From positions 9,507,001 through 9,571,000 of the forward strand of contig NC_083387.1 of assembly GCF_031755915.1 (NCBI RefSeq): 64,000 nucleotides of DNA, in the 5' to 3' direction. A model generated the notes under the pieces. That model worked only from the letters and a program-made list of their open reading frames with translations, did no database searches and was not told where the DNA came from. Each line of letters opens with the position of its first letter. The first letter of the stretch is position 1. Below are positions 10,258 to 23,706 of this stretch, one piece after another. This DNA comes from Ziziphus jujuba. Its lineage: Eukaryota; Streptophyta; Magnoliopsida; Rosales; Rhamnaceae. Position numbers and translations under genes: made by a program.

Positions 10258-13200
10258 ATGTCCGTTGCCGAGCTCAAAGAGCGACACGTATTGGCCACGG
10301 AGACGGTCAACTCCCTCAAAGAGCGCTTGAAGCAGAAGCGGCTTTCTCTGCTCGACACAGATGGTGGGCGGCTGTATTTACTTATTTCATTTTCGTCTTC
10401 CTTCTTGTCCTTTTCGGTTTTTGGTTTGGTTGCTTTTGTTTTTTCATGGTGGAGATTTTTGGTAATGATAGGTATTATTGGATCTGATTGGTCTCGGTGC
10501 CGAATTTTTTTTTTTTTATGCAGTTGCAGGCTATTCGAGGTCTCAGGGGAAGACTGCGGTCAACTTTGGACCCACGGATCTGGTTTGCTGTAGAACGTTG
10601 CAAGGTCATACAGGAAAGGTATACGCATTTATATATATGTATGTGTTTGAATCTACGAAGTTTATTTAAGATATGCATATATAAACACATTGTGCCTTAT
10701 AGAATTATGTATGAATTTTCTCGAGAATGCTTATAATTTTGTATGTATGTATTTATGTATGTGTGTGTATCTTTTTAAGTTCCTGAATTTTATAATTTTG
10801 TAGTTGGAGGTGGTATAATTGAAGATTTCCACAACCATAAATTAGATGGAATTTGTAACTTCAAATTTGGATTATTCTCTTTACTTGAGAGTTAGAAGTT
10901 GAGAGTTAATGATAATATGTTTGCTTTTAGCCTATCTTTCGTGAGATATGGGGAAAATAATGGACCAGAGACATGCCAACTCTCTGGCGATTGAAGAAGG
11001 TAATATCCAAGTATTACTTATCATAGTCTCTGTACATGGATTGGTGATGGTAGAATAGAGACTTTTTATCTTGAATTCGTTCTGTCCAGTGAGGAAACTT
11101 TAATTGCTAGATTTATTTATTTATTTATTTTTTCCTTATGTCAATTTATGGAATTTATCTTGTAGTGTTTTTGATGAAAGAATTTTTTTTGTCGTTGATA
11201 TAAGCATTTAGGCCATATAGAATGAAGAATAGACATGACCTAATTTGGAAACCCGGTTATTCATCTCTTCTGTGAATGGGCAGTCATTTAAGACATCTGA
11301 TTAGTATATGTGAGATTGTGCTCTGCTGCATATTCATGGGCTGTTTTTTTTTTTTTTTTTTCCTGAGGGTTAAGGGGTACTGTTTAGTGCTTAAAATGTA
11401 AAGTTTCTGGATTAAGCATTTAGTTCATTGAGAAAGAATGAAAAGGGAAATCTGGTACATGCCCTTATTATGGTCAAAATTTCGAAGTTTTGAGATTTAC
11501 AGATGTGAAGAAACTGATATTTTTGAATACATATTGCCAATCATGGCCCTTCTGACATGTAGAATTAAGTCAGTTGTATGCATATAAAACTTCATGGCTG
11601 TCCAAATCTACTCTGTGAATTGAGAGATGTTTGATTTTTCTTTTCCTTTTCTGCTTCTTGTTCTGCTGTTGGCTTGAATGTTATTTTATGTTGTTCAGAG
11701 ATGTTCTACCTAATGCCAATAAGTAGCAACTGACGACTGCAGATGATATCTTACTAATTCATAGTGTCTTAACGGGTTTTCCTTATATCCTCTCTAAATA
11801 ATTTAGCCAAGGATTGTGCGAATCAAATGGTTGTTATTCTTTGTTCCATTGCCAAGATGAGATTATATAGAGTTTATCCTCACTGAGAATTTTTCAGGTG
11901 TATTCATTAGATTGGACTCCTGAAAGGAATCGTATTGTCAGTGCATCTCAAGATGGGCGGTTAATAGTGTGGAATGCACTAACAAGCCAGAAAACCCATG
12001 CTATAAGACTGCCTTGTGCATGGGTCATGACTTGTGCTTTCTCGCACACTGGTCAATCTGTTGCCTGTGGTGGTCTTGATAGTGTTTGCTCTATCTTCAA
12101 CCTTAATTCTCAAACTGACCGGGATGGGAATCTGCCTGTGTCAAAAACACTTAGTGGGCATAAGGGTTATGTTTCTTCTTGTCAGTATGTTCCAGAGGAG
12201 GATACACACCTCATTACCAGTTCTGGTGATCAGACATGTGTTTTGTGGGATATCAGTACTGGCCTAAGAACTTCAGTTTTTGGAGGTGAATTTCAGTCTG
12301 GACATACTGGAGATGTACTAAGGTATGTTTGATTGCTGGCAATTGTCAAGCTAACTTATGTTTGCATCAGATTTTTGACAGAGATAGTTTATAGCGGTCA
12401 CGGAATGCTTTATGTATAAAATTCTAAATATGTATGGAACAATAACTTGCATTCTTACTTTCTTTAATATATAGTTTTCATCTTTATAGGATGAAATATC
12501 TGCATTAAATAGCGGTTAAAATTGTTTTTGATGACTTTGGAAATTATACCGAGGAAAATTTGTGTCGTGCAGTTGAATTTGCCACATCGGCATTGTTTAG
12601 GTTCCATTTTCTTTGGAATTAATGTGACTATGATTCTGCCGTTGGGAAATCATAACTGATTTTACCCATGCAGGGTTATTGTGGTTCACCATATGATTAG
12701 AGCAGCGTAGGCATAAAATTTGTAATGTGGATATTCACATTCCTTTGCAATGTAATGCATCTTATTATTATATATTTCATCAAGTAAAATGAAGATTTCT
12801 TTTTCTTTTTCTTTTGTGTGTTTGTCTACGGCCATACTTCATATATATATATATATATATACACATATTTTTTTTGTTCTGTTCAACACAGAAACAACCA
12901 ACAAGAGCATTGTAGCTTGAACTTGCTGATTAAAACAATCACAAACAACTCAAATGTTTACTCTATAGTTGTTTTGCATCTTTTCAGTGTCTCAATTAAT
13001 GGATCCAATCCAAGAATGTTTGTATCTGGTTCATGTGATTCAACAGCCCGATTATGGGACACTCGTGTTGCAAGTCGGGCAGTACAGACATTTCATGGGC
13101 ACGAGGGAGATGTTAATAGTGTAAAGTTTTTTCCAGATGGCAATAGATTTGGTACTGGCTCCGATGATGGAACTTGCAGGTTATTTGACATTAGGACTGG

Positions 13201-15435
13201 ACACCAGCTTCAAGTATACTATCAGCAGCATGGTGATAATGATGTTCCACATGTGACTTCCATTGCATTCTCAATATCAGGAAGACTTCTCTTTGCTGGA
13301 TACTCCAACGGTGATTGCTATGTATGGGATACTTTATTGGCCCAGGTATTTTGCACTTCAATATTAAAATAAAATATTCTTTGATTACCTTTGCACAATT
13401 ATTGTCTTGCATCATTCATTAAGCATCTCAACTTTTGGAAGGTCTTTTTCTTTAAATGCATTTTGATAACTTTTCCTTTGAGTTTGTAACATTGAGTTGG
13501 GTACAAGGATTATTGTAAACATGACCATAATGCAACTTCTTTCATGGAGTATAATACACATTTTGCGTGTGTTTGCTCATTTTTTTTTTTTTTTTTGGGG
13601 GTTATTTCTATTTTCTTTTTGCCTTGCTACATATAATAGTTATTTAAACTAATTTTTATTAACAACTTGTGGACATTAGTGTTATATTTGACTTTAAATA
13701 TGAGGCACCAGTAATTTTTAAAATTTGGAGAGACGATAAGTTTGTTTTATTATTCTCTCCATTGGCAATCATTTAATATATTGTTAGTAGAATGCTTCAG
13801 TAGATATATTTCAAGGGCATGTTTGATTAATATTACTTGTATTTTCCATGACTTCCATTTACTTGGTTCACTGTGCATGTCCAAACAAACTACTCTTGCA
13901 TGTTATATCAAGCATGCATCCTGAAATACCTGAGATGGAAAAGGGGGCGAGAGAGTGACAGCAGGATCTTCCTTCTTGGGTGGTTATGGTCTGTCCACAA
14001 AATTGTCAACAGAAATATCAGATTTAGCAAATACGCACTTTTGATAAAAAGTGATACTGCTTTTGTTGAGTCCTAGACATAACTTCGTTCTGTGGGCTTT
14101 GCTTTTTGTTTTTCTTTGACCTTCCACCCTGTTATCAATTTGTTCTTTTTGTTTTGGTGGATCCCATGGGTGGCATGTTAGTGATGATTTCATTCTCAAC
14201 TACTTAATTTGTTGCAGATGGTTCTGAACTTGCGATCTTTCCAAAATTCACATGAGGGTCGAATTACCTGTTTGGGTTTGTCAGCTGATGGAAGTGCTTT
14301 GTGTACAGGAAGTTGGGATACAAACCTGAAGGTAAATATCTTCTTATGCCTACCTTACTTTGTGTACAGGAAGTTTGATGCTCATGAGAAGATTCCTTTC
14401 TTCTCTAAGTTTTGTCTCTTATGTGTTGCCTCTTTTTTTTTTTGGCTGAAGTTATTTTAACTACCACATGTATATATATGTATAAAATTTTTCTAAAGAG
14501 GGCGAGGTAGCCCACTGTAGTGCTTCTGTATAAATATATGCATATATTTGGGAAACTAATATACTAGTGGGTGCAATAAAATGTAAAGCATAAATGGGAA
14601 AAAGCATTGAGGCATTACAGCTGATGCTTCTTGCATGAGTCTAAACTCATTTTGCTCTGTTCAATGACTTGTTAAATCATTTTTCAATACGCTATGTACC
14701 TTTATTTTTCAATGATATTAATCTGGATGTAGTCATAGTCTCGGCTTGTACTGAAATCTGAAATGTAGGAATATAAAAAAAAAAAATAATAATAATAATA
14801 ATAATAATAATTGTTTCCTATGAGCCGAAGTCAATTGAATAGGTCAGTTTTTGCTATCATGGATTTTGCTTTTAGACTTCCTGAAATGTGGAATGTACAG
14901 AATTAGACATGGGGCTTAAAAATAATGATGGCGGAGTACTGAAAGAGCAAAACATCTTTACAGTTCTTATAAAGTTCACTGATACATGATATTAGAAAGA
15001 AATTACTGTAAATAGGCATAAAATGGAGCTAAAACTTGTTGAAATAGCTGCTAGTACTTTTCTATTCATCCAACTTTATTTTGTATTGGAATCAAGTTCT
15101 CTATGGGATATTATTGATAATTCTTCCATATACCATGATGTTTTCAAGTGTTCAATCGAATATCTGATGGTTATGATAATTATTTTATGAGACAAGCCAC
15201 TAATCGATGCAAAATTGATATGCTTATAACTTGCCAATTATCATTCTCCGTTCTTGTTTAAGACGGTTATATTGGCTTTTTGGCACATTTTTCTTTTATA
15301 GTGCATTTCTTCTTAATTTCTTCTTAATGAAAAAATAGGTATAATGTCTAATTCCAGGCTTTTCTGACATCTGAATTTTTTTGGTATGAAATTTGGCAGA
15401 TATGGGCTTTTGGAGGGCATAGGAGGGTTCTTTGA
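10258..15435 (+). CDS. AGB1: Heterotrimeric G-protein beta subunit (WD40)
   Basis: The beta subunit pairs with a G-gamma partner and with G-alpha at the plasma membrane, acting in hormone, stomatal and defence signalling in plants. Six exons: 10258-10363, 10524-10618, 11898-12322, 12988-13345, 14218-14331, 15400-15435. They join in phase to 377 residues, the same length as Arabidopsis AGB1. The N-terminus ([20 protein letters not shown]) is the coiled coil that binds G-gamma. It is followed by seven WD repeats with clear GH...WD signatures, such as [43 protein letters not shown] and [10 protein letters not shown]. The last exon encodes only [11 protein letters not shown]. The start is the first ATG of the conserved frame, 10 bases after a C29 tract. 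Tiny upstream ORFs precede it. The gene ends tail-to-tail with coatomer gamma. Confidence 0.97.
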
Positions 15436-16728
15436 ACCGTTGGGGAGCAAAGCTTCTATCTTCATTATGAGGTCCATCTCTTCTCAAAACCATGGTTCTT
15501 ATTCATTGCCTTCGCAGAGGATTTCTTTCATAGATCCTTTATGTTGTTGGCAATCACTCGGGTTTGAGAAAACTACAATCCTGTAATGTGTTGCTTGTTG
15601 TAATCCTAATTGGGAAAACTGACAATTTTACTACTGAAAAGAATATACAATGCTTGAGAACTTCCTTTGCTGTTTCTTCTCCATTTCTCCCTGGTTTCTT
15701 ATGTTTCCACCTGGGTACTCTCGGCCTCTAACCAGTAAACCAGATTGGCTTCTCTTTATTTTATTTTTATTTTGATTGCACGGATGTCATTCTTTAGATT
15801 TATGAGTGATAAAATTAAACCGTTCTTACTGTTTTTTTGGCAGAATCTCCTTTGTATTTTCGTTGACCAGTACCTATTTTATCTCTTTCGTGATATACTT
15901 GGCAAATTTTTCTATTGTCAAGAACGGTTGAATATGTGCTAATTGAGATTGGTTAACGTTGTCGTATCAGTTTCTTCTTGCTAAGTGACCCCTTTATCCA
16001 GACATGGAGAATAGGAGAATAATGTTTGCCCAAGAAATAATTTGCCAACTTGAGTGACCTTTAAAAGGGTGTGTATAAATTATTATAGAAATTTTAACAG
16101 TCAATATAAAAAAAAGAAAACAGAAATTAAAACTCAAATGGAAAGACCTCCTAGATTTTCAAAATTTTTAGTACAAACGTTAAATAAAAACTTAAATCAT
16201 CAATTCAACTAAAAAGAAACCGAAAATTAAATCTTCCAATAATGTTGATGATATGGAATTATAAGGATAGAAATTAATCTGTGTTCATCATAAATGCCAA
16301 ATATAAGAAGAAAAATTACTTAATTGTATATAGAGATTGAATACAGAATACAAAAAAGTATCCAAACAAATACAATTCCCTATTTTTCTAACCAAGACAG
16401 TGCCTCAAAATTCAATGTCACATATATAATGAGCAAATATGAACTACAATTTGATGGACGGGTAAAAGAAAGAAAAACGAAAATGAAAATGATAATGTAA
16501 TAAGTAAATTCTAACGAGCCGGATCAACATGATTCTTTTTTGAGTATTATTACTTACTAAGTAAACGGATAGCAAGCAGAACCTATTTGCAAAATAACCC
16601 TCCTTCAGGACCATAACATAGTAATGTGAACATCTCTCTACAAAAGTTGTCTGCAATCGGCAGCCATCCTCCACATATCTCCCAGGAGAAAATGAAAAAA
16701 TGCCTAGCGCAGGATGAAACATAGCCAA
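15436..16728. other. Convergent 3' region between AGB1 and coatomer gamma
   Basis: Holds the 3' untranslated regions of AGB1 (+) and coatomer gamma (-). The sequence to about 15960 is moderately AT-rich and looks transcribed; 16080-16440 is more AT-rich spacer. No additional gene is supported. Confidence 0.5.
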
Positions 16729-17957
16729 CTAACCGCTGGCCACAATCTCATGAATGGCATCGCTGACAGTCTCATCCTCAGATCTAACAGCCAGTTTCAT
16801 AGCAACTTCCTTTGAGCTATCGATTCCAAAAGATAACCGCACTAACACCTTCACATTGCCAATGTATACACCAGAGAGTAGACATGCATGTGATCTTGAA
16901 TTGCTGGGAACAACTTCTGTGCCCTGAAAGACCAGCACAATATAAGAAAAACAAAAGGAAAGAATTCTCTACTTTATGCAAGTCCAGAAACACTCAACAG
17001 ACCTCCGTATATAATTTTTAAAATGAGGATCAGGATTTCCTTTCAGAAATCTGATTTCTGGGCCCTATCCTTATTTGGTGATGGACTATTGAGAACCTCA
17101 TTTAAATCATGGATTTTCATAACTGTAAACATACTTCAAGTAGTATTCCGCAATCATACTTCAAGTGGTATTCCATGATCATTAAATTAAAAAAATAATG
17201 CAATTTTACAGAGTCCTAAAAGACCTACCTCGCATGGCTGCAGTCCCAGAAGATTGATCACAGCATTCACAGCTTCAGCCAAGTTCTCCCTTGGGCCAAG
17301 GCCATATTCATCTACCCGCTCACAATCAGGACCCATGCTTTCCCATGCATTCCTGAAATTGGAGACTGGAACTTTCAACACATAATCAGCAGCAACAACC
17401 TCAAGGTCCTCCAGCTGGTACTCGTCTTCCACGCCATCTTCCTCTGCCTCACCAGTACTTGGATCAACCTGGAAAAACCAGAAAACAGACACGAAATAAA
17501 AACCAACTAAAGGTGTGGAAGACGAGTACCAGAAAACAGACAAGAAATAAAAACCAACTAGAGGTCTAAGTGATCAGCTATTAGGAAGGCATAAATCCTA
17601 GAGGAAAACAGTTCGGATGCTTTTCCTTGTAGTCTTTCTTCATTTAATCATATGATTCAGAGGACAACATGAGTTGGCTCAAAATAGAGGCAACGACCAT
17701 TAAGAGCCACTAAAGTCTAAGGTGGTCAGGTTTAGCAGGTCAGATGTAAAAAGTTTAAACACATAAGCTCTCATGGAACAATATTCCAGAATTTAGCGCA
17801 CGATGATAAGATATACACACTTGTAACTAAAACATCAAAACAGCTAATATTTTATATACTTAATAATTTTAGCACCTTAACTAAACTTTATCCAATGACT
17901 GGTTGTAATTTAATCAAAACAATTGAACTTGTCTAAAGGATGCACATTTCAGCATAA

Positions 17958-17996
<39 letters not shown>

Positions 17997-20900
17997 GATA
18001 TCTTCTGAAGAAGTAAAGAATTTGATACCTCTTTAACTATGAATCTCAGAATGTTTGAAAATTTTCCAACAGCAGGAACTCCTCCTGGCTTCTCAAATGC
18101 CACAAAGGTCTGTCCAGGTGTATCATAAGGAAGGGACCTAAGAGGCTTGGAAGCAACTTCAGAGAATTCCTCTGCTTCTGCAGCATCCACTATAACAGTG
18201 ACCTGATGGCATATGGAAAGAATTATGAGGATATTTCTCAATTAGAGTCGCAAGAAGGATATTCTCAATTAGAGTCAAGAGAGGTAAGTGCTGCTTGTTT
18301 AAGCAGTCATTACATTTTCCAGTAATTGCTCTGGGATTGTATTGGTGCAGTTGTACTGGAACACAATATGGCTATCAAAAATGTGCTTAACAACATTAAC
18401 CGCATATTCAGTTTCTGCCTCTGTGAGCTCCACTGGTGCTGAGGACTGATAAGAAGAACGAATAGATATAAATCATTAAATAAAATATTTGTAGATTGTA
18501 ATGTGCTCGTAAAGCATTAGGGTGAAAATTCATGAACCTTGAAAAGCTTCCCAAAGCTAGCAAATTCTGGGATAGAGGACAGCAACTTCTCATAAGCATC
18601 TACTGTAGATACAGGGCCACTTGGAGGAGCAGCCAATCCAGTAGGCTTTTTACCAGGAGCTTTCTTCTCAGCAAGTGGCTGAGACTTGATCTCCCTGGGT
18701 ACTGAATTGATGTCAAAAGGCTCTTCTGAAGGCTCCTGTAGCCATATTAAAAACATGAGATAACCTTGATGACACATAACGCTAAAAATGCTGGACAATA
18801 CTCACATAATGTTTCAGACTCGTCTCTAGATTGACAAGTGGGACATCCAGAGAACCAAAAAGAAATTCCTTCACATCTTTGTCAGTTTCAACAACAGAAC
18901 CATCTCCCCCAAGTGTATTCAGATAAAGCGTTGCCCTATCACGAACCTGCAAAAGGTGAAGAACCATAGCCATTTATCATAGTCTAATTATCCAAAAAAG
19001 CTTTTAGCAAATTTAAATTTAAGACTCAAATAAGATGGAAAATGAGCACCACCTAACTGAAGCAGCAACACAAACACATGATCATACACACCCATAGTTG
19101 CAAAACCCATAGATATACATACATCATGTGCAGGTACAGTACAAAAGCATTAACACATGAATGTAGGAAAGCCATAGATACTGATATATCAAACAGAAAC
19201 GCACCTCATCATCACTGTCAAATAGACATCGCCTCAACAAAACGAATATCCGCGGCTGCAACAGATAAAAGATTTAACTTTCCATCTTATATCAAAAACT
19301 TAAAAGGGTTGATAAAAATGTCATTTGAAGGGTATAGATAAAAGGTCGAAAACAAATTACCTTCAAGGAATCAACCATAGCACCAAACTTAGCCAATGTG
19401 CTCACAGCACTGGCCCTTACAGTTGCATTCTCAAGATGCACTCGATTATATATGTATCGTATATATTTACTTGGATCTGAGGTTTTTGGCCCTTCAATCC
19501 CCAAAAAGTGGAGTATCTAACAACAAAAGAAATTGATGACTTTTAGGGTGCTAAGAGGAGATAAGGTAATTAAAAGAAATAAATAAAACCAAAGAAAAGG
19601 TTTGGCAAGGTCAGAGAAAAATGTCACCTGTGTTGAAAGATACGTAAATTCACAATCTTCAATGAACTCACACAGATGAAGCAACCCACTTTCTTTTGCA
19701 TCAGGAATATCTCTTATCAGGATGACAATTGAGTCAACAATTGCCTTTTTGTACTCAAACCCACCTTCTTCTCTAAGAATGTTGCTTAGGAAGTTCATCC
19801 TGTGTAAATAAGAAGGTAAATAACCTATAAAGATGAAGAATCGAATATGTATAGCTGAAAGGATTATAGAAAACTTAAAATTTCCAAAGCAAATAACATT
19901 GAGATGATGACAAGTCACTCACAGAGCTCTGTACTTCAATGGAAACTTTAAACACAATGATCTTATAGCTTCCACAACAACAATTTTGAACTCATCAGCA
20001 ATATCAGACATGAAATTAGTTATCTGCTTCATCAAGTGGTCCACACTAGATTCATTTCCTGTCTTCAAAAGTGTGGTGATTGCCAAAGTGGCAATGCTTC
20101 TATTCTGGTCGGAAATTAAACTCTCCATATCAATGTTGCAGTTTGTCACAGCCATTGGATGAGTCATTGCAACCTGCAAAAAGTTCATACCCATAGTTCA
20201 AATTTTGGCAAAATAATTTAGTAGGACAACGAATACAATAACTACAGTGAGAGCAGATATTTTCATTTGTTCAATGTGCTGGAGTTAAAGATTAAATAGA
20301 ATGGACAATGACTCTGAATAAGGTCTCTTCATGTCAATTGTGCTAATAATATACGCTATAAAGATACAAAAGAATCCCTAGCCACATGTCTGTTTAAGTT
20401 TTCATCAAGTAAAGACAAGAAAATAGAATGGTTTTAATCACAAATAATTATAATAATTTGTAGTTTAACAAGGCATTGGAAATTCAACCTTATTTAAAGT
20501 GCGCACAGCAGCAAATCTCAGCACCGGCTTTGAAGAGCTTAAAAAGAGCTGAAGAACAGTAATTGCTGGAGTCAATTCCCTGTTGGTCACACCATTGAGT
20601 TCTGTGATTGCTCTGGCAGCCTCAAAAATCACCATTTCTGCTTTATGGCGCAGACAACCCTCAAGATAATCGTAAAAAGGACGGTCCCCTGTTTGTGTGT
20701 TGCCAGCTGACTCACGGATAACCTGTCCAGATACAGTTAATATAAAAGATTAAAAAACAGAAAAAAAAAAGGGTATCACTCTCAACATTCAATGCTACTG
20801 GTGGGAATAAGCACCTGACTAGTATAACGAATTAACAGGCACTGAGCCAATGGAGAGCGAACAGTTCCCTTCGTCAAGCTGGTAACCAACTTGCTCACAG

Positions 20901-23706
20901 CTAGTCGATCGTTCTGCCGAATCTGCAATTAGGCAAATACATGTTAGCACCTTTCAATCCTAAGCACAATCCTTGTAAATTAACTTAATCATGCCTATTA
21001 ACCCTAATTGTCAGCCCGCAAAAACAATAACACAATGTGCTACATAATATACGGAGGCGTACAACAAAAGAAGTTGTCACAGTAAACTAAATCTGAGAAA
21101 GCAGCCATTACCTATTAGAGAAAAATTAAATATATAAAGTGGTCTATATGTAGGTAATAGAGTTTTAGACTTCAATAAGAAATATTCAGGAAACACATCC
21201 AGTGTTGGCACAGATATAGTGTACACTAGCAAAAGGATAAACAATATATGGTCAGACCTCCAATGTGAAAAGGAAAATCTTTCATGCTGTGTCTCTCATC
21301 TTAAATGTGAGTTAAAATATCCATATTTTGTGTGTTACAAGATATAAGCATCTCGAACTTTTGTCTACTTCAACTACACATATGACAAGAAGCTAAGAGT
21401 TCTATGGTTTTAAGGGCTCAAGATCGAGACTTCACTTGGTTTGAAATCACCATAGCAAGCTGGAGCTACCTCAACTCCTCAAAAATAAGAATGAATAAAG
21501 TTGGAGGATACTCCATTTTCTAACAACAGTCAAAAGACCAAAAACTATTTATATCATGGAATAAATATCAAGTTCCCACATAATAATTATACTGTATTTT
21601 CTAAAAAGGAAGATAAATTCTATAGTATTTAGCTAAGTTTATAGAGCTTACATGTTGGAGCTTTATCTCATGCAAAGAGGTGCCCATTCTATTATTAGGA
21701 ACTAAAAGAGATTAAGCATCGCTCCTAATTTCTACACATTGTATAGATCAGAAATTAAAACAGGAGAAGAAATCCTTAATCAAACAACAAAAAGTGATAA
21801 TCTAGAAATTCTAAAACAGCTGGGAGAACATAAACTTTTTCTTTTTAAGAGAAAAAAAGAAAACCACATAGATAATTGAGATGATCTTAGACAGGGAGGC
21901 CCTTAATTAAGAACTAAAGGCTACGATCACTGGGCTCTCATAACCAGCGAATCTGCATGTTCCACATGCTCAATCAACTCCTGATACTTTACTTACTCAC
22001 AACATTTTAACATTACAACAGCTTAAGAAGAAGATGAACTGTTTGTCTATTGGCATTTTAAAAATATCCTAAAGATAGGGTTATAAGACCTTATTCCAAT
22101 TTCTAAAACACCACAGTAAACCAGCATACCTGGTGGAGTAAAGCCAGTGCATGAAACTGTACGAGAGCTGCTCTAGATTGGACGGCTTCCTGAACCTCAT
22201 TACTCCACCTTTTCACAATCTCTGGGTTTGTCTGCCAAAAAAAACAAAGCACATGAGGAAAATATAGACTGAATATCCAAAACTAGTTTCCAGAGAATGC
22301 TGCAACCAGTACCTGGAGCAAATGGATCCCACTAACTAAAGCTGCACTTGCAACAACTGGATTCTTGTCAACAATGGCTTGTTTCAAATATCTTTCAATC
22401 TGGGTGAGAAGAGTTCCATCTGTGATCCGACAAAGCACACGGATAGCATTCGCCCGATACATATCAGTTTTACTATTCATGTCCTTCATAAGGGAGCTCG
22501 TGACAATAATAACCTAATTTTTGGAAGCATTATAGAAAAGTCAGTAACTATATTAGCACATGCAACTATATATGTTAAAAAAATATATATATTTAAAATA
22601 ATGTGTGCTACCTCATCTGCAGAGGGAGAGAGCTCCTTTATCATTAGATAAACCATTCTCCTTAATCCTATATCTCTTGACTGGAAAAGCTTAGTCACAG
22701 CAAAGAATACTTCTGTCGCTTCGATCTATTATTGTAATGCAAAAATATCAATAGATCTCAACATCATACACAGATAGATAATTAAGGAAAACGCAAGGAA
22801 GAGAAAAATCCTTTGCTAATGTGAAAGAAGCATGGATTTTCAATGAAACGAAAATAACATATCATCCAGTTTGTAGGAAACTTGACCTTTGTGAAGGTTT
22901 CACCCTGGTTCAGTAGATACAAAAGCTTGGTAATAACCTGCAAACGAAAGAGAATACATCAATAAACCAAAATCAGTTCCTGCGAAACAGAAAAGACTAA
23001 AGGCCAAAGGCAAATAATAAATAACCTGCGAGCATCTCCTAGCATCTAGCTGAGGATCATTAAAAACTCTAGCTTCCTGAAGAACAGCACCTTTCTCGAT
23101 CCCCAGAAACGGAGAATAATCCGCTGTAAAAATGATAGAGACACCGTTAACATCAAACAGCTACCTCCCTCCATCCACGACAAATTGAAAATCAAACTAT
23201 AGAAAGGAAATTAGACCTCAACAAACCTAAAGATGATACAAGATCCAAATTACTAAACTACCGCATTGACTCAAAAGGAAACAAGCAGATATTAAAGAAT
23301 TCAACAATCTACATTTCGTGCCAACCACTATAAACTATGTTCAGAAGCTAATAACCAATAGCGAAATTAATCAGATCAAGCAAAGAATTAACCAGATCAA
23401 CAACAATTTAACCCTAATTCACTCAAATCTACTATATGTCTGCCACAATACGTCAACAATTGAAACGTAAAACATATAAAACAACGAGATCTGAGAAAAA
23501 TAAAAATTGGCTAATTTAGCAGTTGCAACAAATCACGAATCAAAATCAAAACGGGAAATGGAACGAGACGCGGATCGAATTCGGAGAATGACAAATGAGT
23601 GATTGCCGCAATTGAGCGAATGAGAAAAAAAGGACTTCTGACGTAGTTTCCTGGGCATACCTTCGTCGTCACGATCATCGTCCTTCTTCACCAAAGGCTG
23701 AGCCAT
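16729..23706 (-). CDS. COPG: Coatomer subunit gamma (COPI coat)
   Basis: Gamma-COP is part of the adaptor-like F subcomplex of the COPI coat on Golgi vesicles. Eighteen coding exons join in phase: 23661-23706, 23026-23123, 22887-22937, 22612-22725, 22313-22513, 22130-22231, 20815-20922, 20489-20722, 19923-20173, 19628-19799, 19361-19516, 19205-19255, 18806-18946, 18538-18735, 18314-18445, 18029-18202, 17229-17468 and 16729-16923. The product is 887 residues, against 886 as I recall for Arabidopsis At4g34450. It starts [15 protein letters not shown]. About 570 residues of HEAT-like adaptin trunk follow (e.g. [20 protein letters not shown]), then a Pro/Ala/Lys-rich hinge ([18 protein letters not shown]) and the appendage domain, ending HEIVASG. 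All catalogued landmarks are intact. The intron at 20923-22129 is 1.2 kb. Confidence 0.96.
17478..17565. repeat. Tandem micro-duplication with inverted exon copy in a COPG intron
   Basis: A 37-base segment at 17478-17514 is repeated at 17529-17565 with two or three changes. The linker between the copies and its edge (17515-17532, GTGGAAGACGAGTACCAG) is an exact reverse complement of coding sequence 17415-17432 in the adjacent exon. This is consistent with replication template switching. Confidence 0.85.
17960..17991. repeat. (AG)n microsatellite in a COPG intron
   Basis: About 30 bases of GA repeats, 37 bases from the exon at 18029. It is read as CT repeats on the coding strand, just after a donor site. 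Confidence 0.9.

Noticed and set aside
16444..16728. Minus-strand open frame of 94 residues just downstream of coatomer gamma
   Set aside because: It lies in the 3' untranslated region of coatomer gamma and shows no coding signature.
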